Source: an uncultured Bacilli bacterium (GTDB lineage Bacteria > Bacillota_I > Bacilli_A > RF39 > UBA660). From it: a stretch of 64,000 bases of DNA. The DNA lies in assembly GCA_934098385.1 (NCBI GenBank), contig CAKOOJ010000002.1:196665-260664 (forward strand), given 5' to 3'. This document shows positions 58,604 to 64,000 of this stretch, piece by piece. The notes under the pieces were generated by a model, which was given only the letters and a program-made list of their open reading frames with translations, was not told the DNA's origin and searched no databases. Both the position numbers and the translations under genes were made by a program. Positions within the stretch are counted from its first letter, which is position 1. The number at the start of each line of letters is the position of its first letter.

Positions 58604-60919
58604 ATGGAAAAAATAAATGGACTTAGTAGTCAAGAAGTAAAGATGAGAATAAATAAAAATTTAATTAATTATGTAGATGAACCAAAAACAAAAACTATTA
58701 AAGAAATTGTACGTTCTAATGTATTTACTTATTTTAATTTTTTAAATATTTTATTGGGTAGTTTAGTTATAATAAGTGGTTTGATTTCTGGAAGATTATT
58801 GTATTCATTAAAAAATTGTTTATTTGTCGGGGTAATTTTTACTAATACAATAATTAGTATAGTTGAAGAAATATTGGCTAAAAAGACTATAGATAAACTT
58901 AACCTTGTTACTGATACAAAGATAAGTGTAATAAGGGATAATAATGTAAAATTGGTTTCAAGAGAAGAATTAGTGTTGGATGATGTTTGTATATATAATA
59001 TTGGAAACCAAATAGTTACTGATTCTGTAATTCTTGATGGTGTTGTGGAAGTGAATGAATCGTTTATAACTGGAGAAGAGAAAATTATTCTTAAGAAAAA
59101 AGGAGATAATTTGATAAGTGGTTCTTTTGTTGTAAGTGGAAAGTGTACTGTAAAAGTAGTTCATGTTGGAAAAGATAACTATATTTCTAAAATAAGTAGT
59201 GAAGCTAAATATATCAAAAAAACTAATTCAGTAATTTATAATTCATTTGATAAAATGTTAAAAGTATTAAGTATACTTTTAATTCCAATTGGTGTTGTAT
59301 TTTTTATAAATCAAATGGTTATAACGAGTGGTAATGTATCTACTTCTTTAATGAGTACAGTGAGTGCTTTGATTGGCATGATACCAGAAGGTTTAGTATT
59401 ATTAACTTCATCTGCGATGGCTGTTAGTGTAATAAGGCTTAGGAGATATAATGTTTTAGTACAAGATTTATATTCTATAGAAAATTTAGCAAGAGTTGAT
59501 GTGATTTGTTTAGATAAAACTGGTACTATTACTGAAGGTATTATGGAAGTAAAAGATATTATTCCATATAAAAATAATGATGTTGAAAAGATAAAAGATA
59601 TATTATCTAATTATGTAAATGCTTTGGATGATCCTTCTCCTACTTTTAAATCTATTTTAACATATGTTGGGAATAGTGAAGATTACACTATATTAGAAAC
59701 TTTATCTTTTTCTAGTATTAGGAAATATAGTGGGGTTAATTTTAAAGAAGGAACATATTTTTTAGGTAGTCCAGAAAATATAAGCAAAGAAAAATTTGAT
59801 TGTATTAAGGAATATCAAAAAGATTATAGAGTTTTATTGCTAGCAAAAGGGAAAGATTTAAAAAAATTAGATGATATAGAACCAATAGGTTTTATTTTGA
59901 TACAAGATAAAATAAAAGAAAATGCTAATGAAACACTAAATTATTTTAAAGAGCAAGGTGTAGATATAAAAATAATTAGTGGAGATAATCCAGAAACAGT
60001 TGCTAAAATTGCAATGCGTGCTGGTATAAGTGATATTAAGGCTATAGACATGTCCGATGTTATTGATGATGATATAGATAAAATTATTAAAGAATATAAT
60101 ATTTTGGGTAGAGTAAAGCCAGATCAAAAAAAGAAAATAGTAAATTGTTTGCAAAATAATAATCATTTTGTAGCAATGACTGGTGACGGTGTAAATGATT
60201 GCTTGGCTCTTAAAACTGCTGATTGTTCTATAGCGATGGCTAACGGAAGTGAAGCGGCTAAAAACGTAAGTCAATTTGTACTTTTAGACTCTAAAATTGA
60301 TAATTTACCAAAAATATTAAAAGAAGGTAGAAGAAGTATAAATAATATTGAGAGAAGTTCTTCACTACTACTAAGTAAAACTATATTTACAATTATATTA
60401 ATATTGGCATGTGTTTATTTAAGTACTGAATACTTTTTTATACCAATACATTTAACATTAATAACAATGTTTACAATAGGAATTCCTTCATTTATATTAG
60501 CTTTGGAGTCTAATAATGAATTAGTAAAAGGAAACTTTTTGCTGAAAGTATTTATGAAAAGTATACCAAGTGCTCTAACTGTAGTATTCAATGTAATAAT
60601 TATAAAATTATTTGAAATACATTTTAATTTAGATGCTGATTTATGTAGTACACTAACTGTATTTTTAACTGCTACAACTGGATTTATATTTTTAAATAAT
60701 ATTTGTAAACCTTACAACTTACTTAGAGGTTGTTTAATGGCATTTTTACTTATAGCATTTGGATATTGTGCAATATATCAATATAGTTTCTTTAACATTA
60801 GCTACATAAATAAAGATACAATATTAATATTTATAGTATTATTTATATGTAGTATGTATATATTTGATAAATTAAAAGCTTTAACAAATTATATATTAAA
60901 GAAAACAAATAATATTTAG
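58604..60919 (+). CDS. P-type cation ATPase (CtpE-like)
   Basis: 771 residues. Actuator motif VEVNESFITGEE (T-G-E), transmembrane IPEGLVLLTSSAMAVSVIRLRRYNVLVQD, phosphorylation site CLDKTGTIT (Asp near residue 304), hinge MTGDGVNDCLALKTADCSIAM. The P-E-G-L transmembrane motif followed by 'L-x-R-x-x-x-L-V-Q-x-L-x-x-I-E-x-L-A-R-V-D' closely recalls mycobacterial CtpE, a Ca2+ uptake ATPase. About ten membrane helices. The following gene starts 11 bases later. Confidence 0.92.
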   Translation: MEKINGLSSQEVKMRINKNLINYVDEPKTKTIKEIVRSNVFTYFNFLNILLGSLVIISGLISGRLLYSLKNCLFVGVIFTNTIISIVEEILAKKTIDKLNLVTDTKISVIRDNNVKLVSREELVLDDVCIYNIGNQIVTDSVILDGVVEVNESFITGEEKIILKKKGDNLISGSFVVSGKCTVKVVHVGKDNYISKISSEAKYIKKTNSVIYNSFDKMLKVLSILLIPIGVVFFINQMVITSGNVSTSLMSTVSALIGMIPEGLVLLTSSAMAVSVIRLRRYNVLVQDLYSIENLARVDVICLDKTGTITEGIMEVKDIIPYKNNDVEKIKDILSNYVNALDDPSPTFKSILTYVGNSEDYTILETLSFSSIRKYSGVNFKEGTYFLGSPENISKEKFDCIKEYQKDYRVLLLAKGKDLKKLDDIEPIGFILIQDKIKENANETLNYFKEQGVDIKIISGDNPETVAKIAMRAGISDIKAIDMSDVIDDDIDKIIKEYNILGRVKPDQKKKIVNCLQNNNHFVAMTGDGVNDCLALKTADCSIAMANGSEAAKNVSQFVLLDSKIDNLPKILKEGRRSINNIERSSSLLLSKTIFTIILILACVYLSTEYFFIPIHLTLITMFTIGIPSFILALESNNELVKGNFLLKVFMKSIPSALTVVFNVIIIKLFEIHFNLDADLCSTLTVFLTATTGFIFLNNICKPYNLLRGCLMAFLLIAFGYCAIYQYSFFNISYINKDTILIFIVLFICSMYIFDKLKALTNYILKKTNNI

Positions 60920-60930
60920 AGAGGAAATAT

Positions 60931-61794
60931 ATGGAAGCTAAATTAAATCAAGAGATTGTAAAAAATATAACTCATGAAATAGTTGATGAAATTAATAGTG
61001 AAATGAATAATAAAAATTCATTTCAATTACAAATTTATAATAAAGAATTAGAATTAAGTCAAGAAATGAATAAAGATGTTATAGACTTGCTTAATAGATG
61101 TGAGTTAGATATAAATAAATATAAAAAAATAACTAAGTTAAGTACAGATAAAAAAATCGAATTAAATAGAATTATAAATAATATAATTAAAAAAATAGAA
61201 ATATATAAAGAAAAAAATAATGATAACTATAATGATTTAAAAAAAGGAAATTTAGATGATTTATTAATATTAGAATTGTTTTTAAAACGTTTGGAAAATG
61301 CTATTAGAGATAAAAAACTTATTTCATTTAATGAAATTCCTATTATAATTGATGAAAATATATCTAAAATTCTAGATAAAATAAAGACCTTGAATTATAT
61401 TAATAGTGGTGAAAATAAAAAAATAAGAGATTATATTATATTTTATCAAAAAGAATTATTAGATGAAATAACTAATTATGTATATAAAAATTTAAATGTT
61501 TGTTTAAAAGATAACAATATTGAAGATAAGATAGTTGTGTATCAAAATGATTATAAAGAAATATATAATAAGTTTTATGAGATTATGAATAAATATAATA
61601 ATAAGAAAAGTGAAAATGAAACTTTAAAATATTTAAATGAAGATGAATTACGTATTATTGAGACTTATGATATTGATATACTTAATATAAGTGAAGATAT
61701 TGTTATTAAGTTAGAAGCTGAAAAAAAATTATATTATAAAATTATTAATAAATGTTTAATATATAACAAGTCAATAAAAAAGAGAGGTAAATAA
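60931..61794 (+). CDS. Coiled-coil protein of unknown function
   Basis: 287 residues, mostly helical, Lys/Glu/Asn-rich, with several heptad-like stretches and no membrane segment. I do not recognise a family. RBS AGAGGAAA. Its stop overlaps the gmk start (TAATG), so it is expressed with gmk and patatin; it could be a cytoplasmic scaffold or a phage/stress-type helical protein. Confidence 0.7.
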   Translation: MEAKLNQEIVKNITHEIVDEINSEMNNKNSFQLQIYNKELELSQEMNKDVIDLLNRCELDINKYKKITKLSTDKKIELNRIINNIIKKIEIYKEKNNDNYNDLKKGNLDDLLILELFLKRLENAIRDKKLISFNEIPIIIDENISKILDKIKTLNYINSGENKKIRDYIIFYQKELLDEITNYVYKNLNVCLKDNNIEDKIVVYQNDYKEIYNKFYEIMNKYNNKKSENETLKYLNEDELRIIETYDIDILNISEDIVIKLEAEKKLYYKIINKCLIYNKSIKKRGK

Positions 61795-62474
61795 TGATAA
61801 GAACTAAAAAAACTGGAGAATTAATTATTATATCTGGAACTACTTGTGCTGGGAAAGGTACTATAATAAATAAATTATTAAATGAAAATGATAATTTATG
61901 TTTAGCTACATCTTATACTTCTAGGCCTATTAGACCTAGAGAAGTGGATGGTGTTGATTATTATTTTGTAAGTAGAGAAGAATTTGAAAATAAAATCAAA
62001 AATGGAGATTTTTTAGAATATGCTTGTGTTAGGTATGGGGAATATTTTGGTACTCCTAAAAAAGAAGTTATTGATTTACTTAATGAAGGTAAAGATGTTA
62101 TTTTAGAAATAGATGTACAAGGTGCTGAAATAATAAAACAAAAATTTCCTAATATATTAACTATATTTATTTTAGCTCCATCTATGGAAGAAATTAAGAG
62201 AAGAATAATTAATAGAAAAACTGAAACTAAGGAACAAATTATTGAAAGATTCAAAACTGCATATAAAGAAATAAATGAAGTTAATAAATATAATTATGTT
62301 GTAATAAATGATGATGTTGATAAATGTGTAGAGAAAGTAAAATCTATTATAATTTCTAGCAAATGTAGAGTGGATAGAATAGAAGAATTAAGTGTTGAAA
62401 ATGAAGAAGAATTTATGCATGAATTATTAATGGATAAAGATTTTATAAATTTATCTATAGATTATGGAGAGTAG
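61794..62474 (+). CDS. gmk: Guanylate kinase
   Basis: Phosphorylates GMP to GDP. P-loop SGTTCAGKGT (about 14-23), GMP-binding SYTSRPIRPREVDGVDYYFVSREEF (about 42-66), YGTP-like FGTPKKEV, then EIDVQGA and the lid region RIINRKTETKEQIIERFK. The first Gly/Ser positions of the P-loop are unusual (GTTCAGKGT in place of GPSGAGKGT), but Lys and Thr are kept. The ~25-residue C-terminal extension (acidic, SVENEEEFMHELLM...) is longer than typical 205-residue enzymes. Coupled to neighbours on both sides. Confidence 0.93.
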   Translation: MIRTKKTGELIIISGTTCAGKGTIINKLLNENDNLCLATSYTSRPIRPREVDGVDYYFVSREEFENKIKNGDFLEYACVRYGEYFGTPKKEVIDLLNEGKDVILEIDVQGAEIIKQKFPNILTIFILAPSMEEIKRRIINRKTETKEQIIERFKTAYKEINEVNKYNYVVINDDVDKCVEKVKSIIISSKCRVDRIEELSVENEEEFMHELLMDKDFINLSIDYGE

Positions 62475-62475
62475 T

Positions 62476-63528
62476 ATGTTAGGTTTGGCTTTGGAAGGTG
62501 GTGGAGCAAAAGGCTCTTATGAAATAGGTGCTTACGTAGCATTAACTGAAATGGGTTATAAATTTGATGCGGTTGCTGGTACGTCTATAGGTTCATTAAA
62601 TGCTGCTTTGATTGCTCAAGATAATATTAAACTTGCTAAAGATTTGTGGTTAAATGCTGATAGTGAAATAATTGGAATTAATAAAGATATAGTAAAACTA
62701 AAAAAACATTTTACTATAAATAAAGAAAATATAAAAACTTCTTTTAGTGAGTTAAATAAATTATTAAAAAATAAAGGATTAGATATTACAAAATATAAAG
62801 ATATTTTGGATAAATATATAGATGAAGAAAAGATTAGAAAAAGTCATATTAATTATGGCTTAGTTACAGTCAGATTAAGGGATTTAAAACCATTAGAATT
62901 AACTATAAAAGATATAAAAAATGGAAAATTATCTGAATATATTATGGCTTCTAGCTATCTTCCAGTATTTAAGATGGAGAAAATAATAGATAATTCTTAT
63001 TATTTAGATGGAGGAGTTTCTAATAATTTACCTATTTCATTATTAGAAAAAATGGGATGTAATAAAGTTATTGCAATAAGAATTAATGGCATTGGTATTT
63101 CTAAAAAGAAATTAATAAGTAAGACTGAAGTAAAAGAAATTGCACCAACTAAGGATACTGGTCCTGTTATATTTTTTGATAATAAGGATATAGTAAATAA
63201 CTATTATATGGGGTATTATGATACTTTATTATACTTTAATAAACTTGATGGTTATAAATATTATTTTAAAAAGTTTAAACTATATAAATTTATTTCAAGA
63301 AAAGTAGATAATAACTTATTAAACCTTGTTAAATTAAAATTTAGAACACCTGATATAAAGGAATTAATTATAAAAAGTATAGAACATATTTTTGAAGAAA
63401 ATAGTATTGACTATTATAAAAAGTATGGTATAATGGAGTCAATTAGATTTATAAAAAATAATAATTTAAAATGCAAAAATAAAATAATTGATGACTTTGT
63501 TTATAGTTTGAAGTTATTTGTAGATTAA
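62476..63528 (+). CDS. Patatin-like phospholipase
   Basis: 350 residues. Oxyanion loop LALEGGGAKGSYEIGAY (about 3-19), nucleophile motif GTSIG (Ser near residue 37) and the catalytic Asp in YLDGGVSNNLPI (DGG). A Ser-Asp dyad lipase acting on membrane lipids or acyl glycerols, as in bacterial patatins. I chose the ATG at 62476, 4 bases after GGAGAG; an in-frame ATG at 62464 lies before it. It overlaps the end of the gmk operon. The C-terminal 90 residues are basic and helical. Confidence 0.9.
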   Translation: MLGLALEGGGAKGSYEIGAYVALTEMGYKFDAVAGTSIGSLNAALIAQDNIKLAKDLWLNADSEIIGINKDIVKLKKHFTINKENIKTSFSELNKLLKNKGLDITKYKDILDKYIDEEKIRKSHINYGLVTVRLRDLKPLELTIKDIKNGKLSEYIMASSYLPVFKMEKIIDNSYYLDGGVSNNLPISLLEKMGCNKVIAIRINGIGISKKKLISKTEVKEIAPTKDTGPVIFFDNKDIVNNYYMGYYDTLLYFNKLDGYKYYFKKFKLYKFISRKVDNNLLNLVKLKFRTPDIKELIIKSIEHIFEENSIDYYKKYGIMESIRFIKNNNLKCKNKIIDDFVYSLKLFVD

Positions 63529-63554
63529 ATCTTAATTTTTTATTAATTTAATTA

Positions 63555-63584
63555 AAAACTACTATTTTACTTTTTGGTAGTTTT
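63555..63584 (+). terminator. Rho-independent terminator
   Basis: Eight-bp stem AAAACTAC/GTAGTTTT with a 14-base loop; T residues are in the right arm. It ends the P-type ATPase to patatin unit. Confidence 0.6.
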
Positions 63585-63913
63585 GGTTGATTAAATATTT
63601 TGCAATGTAATCCATAGTCAACCATTTATTTTCTATATATTTTTTGATAAGATTACGCTTATTTTGCTCAATAAATATTATTAATATAATGTATTTATCA
63701 AATTATATATCGATAAAAATATCTATAATTTATTTATAGGTATTTTATTTTGCATAAATGTTTATTAAATAAAAAGTATTTAATATATATAATAAATCTT
63801 AATTTTTTTTATATTTCGACAAAATATTTAAATACTTTAGTGTAGTATATATAACCAGAGCTTTATTTTGTTTAGTGCTTACCCAATCATATCAAATGAG
63901 AGGGAGTGTATAT
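63585..63913. other. 329-base gene-poor region
   Basis: No + strand gene. On the minus strand a stop-bounded stretch of about 45 codons (around 63570-63700), ending in IENKWLTMDYIAKYLINQNYQ, lacks a start codon and could be chance or a fragment. The rest is very AT-rich and simple in sequence. An RBS-like GAGAGGGAG (63898-63906) precedes the final ATG. Confidence 0.4.
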
Positions 63914-64000
63914 ATGAATAAATTGCTTTATTATATTTTAGAAATATTTAAAAGTATAGTAATAATATACATTTTGAAAGTAGTCTTATTCCTCCTACAA
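63914..64000 (+). CDS. Start of a hydrophobic protein (partial)
   Basis: The ATG at 63914 lies 7 bases after GAGAGGGAG and stays open for 29 codons to the window edge. It encodes MNKLLYYILEIFKSI, then a strongly hydrophobic run, so it is a probable membrane protein or a signal-anchored one. Identity unknown. Confidence 0.5.
   Translation, partial: MNKLLYYILEIFKSIVIIYILKVVLFLLQ

Noticed and set aside
1..64000. Mycoplasma-type code (TGA = Trp) suggested by the AT-richness
   Set aside because: TGA ends several genes cleanly (for example at 3428-3430 and 11809-11811), and conserved Trp positions use TGG.

Overview
The window is an AT-rich (about one quarter G+C by eye) bacterial chromosome segment using the standard code: TGA ends several genes and TGG encodes Trp. 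Gene content points to Bacillota, most likely an uncultured gut-type member of the class Bacilli: pcrA-nucleotidyltransferase-ligA, an ecfA1-ecfA2-truA remnant, a T-box before pheST, an LtaS-type lipoteichoic acid synthase, a GerQ-like spore-coat protein, BrkB/YihY, DedA and many ABC exporters. The species cannot be named from sequence alone. Most genes are on the + strand in short operons separated by clear Rho-independent terminators.

Layout. 1-8.9 kb: end of an unidentified gene, then DNA repair/ligation genes, a membrane protein, a two-SBP GGDEF sensor and a YihY protein. 8.9-13.4 kb: a tandem ORF6N regulator carrying two in-gene palindromes, a degenerate ECF ATPase pair without ecfT, truA, an orphan pilin and a helical protein. 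13.4-15.8 kb: a diversity-generating retroelement (DGR) cassette, consisting of an anchored surface protein whose C-terminus holds the variable repeat (VR, 14911-15038), two hairpins, and an adenine-rich template repeat (TR, 15223-15350). No reverse transcriptase is present in the window. 15.8-20.4 kb: LemA, MBL hydrolase, GerQ, lysS, a CtkA/HipA-like kinase and a CYTH protein. 20.4-31.3 kb: two fused ATPase-FtsX transporters, a YfcC-like carrier, a DUF975 protein and T-box-pheS-pheT. 31.3-43.6 kb: dCMP deaminase, small membrane proteins, GNAT, DedA, a collagen-like protein, a decayed TetR gene before a five-gene ABC/flavodoxin operon, a methyltransferase, an XRE regulator, a DUF84 NTPase, an M23 lysin and an epimerase. 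43.6-52.2 kb is the accessory region: a possible IS remnant, a MarR-controlled operon with a nonsense-split acyltransferase and an ABC exporter, a MerR regulator with a 19-bp-spacer promoter, an XRE regulator, and a truncated phage-type HNH gene beside tRNA-Gly. 52.2-64 kb: GT2 glycosyltransferase, LtaS, fhs, a CtpE-like P-type ATPase, gmk and a patatin.

The outstanding system is the DGR. VR and TR align over 128 bp, and all 17 differences fall at adenines of the TR, altering 12 of its 15 AAC/AAT codons. This is the signature of adenine-specific retro-mutagenesis, and the diversified protein is a membrane-anchored, C-type-lectin-like surface protein. The enzyme must act from elsewhere in the genome or has been lost. 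Second in interest is the ORF6N gene, in which both copies of the domain carry a different palindrome of identical geometry at the same codon.
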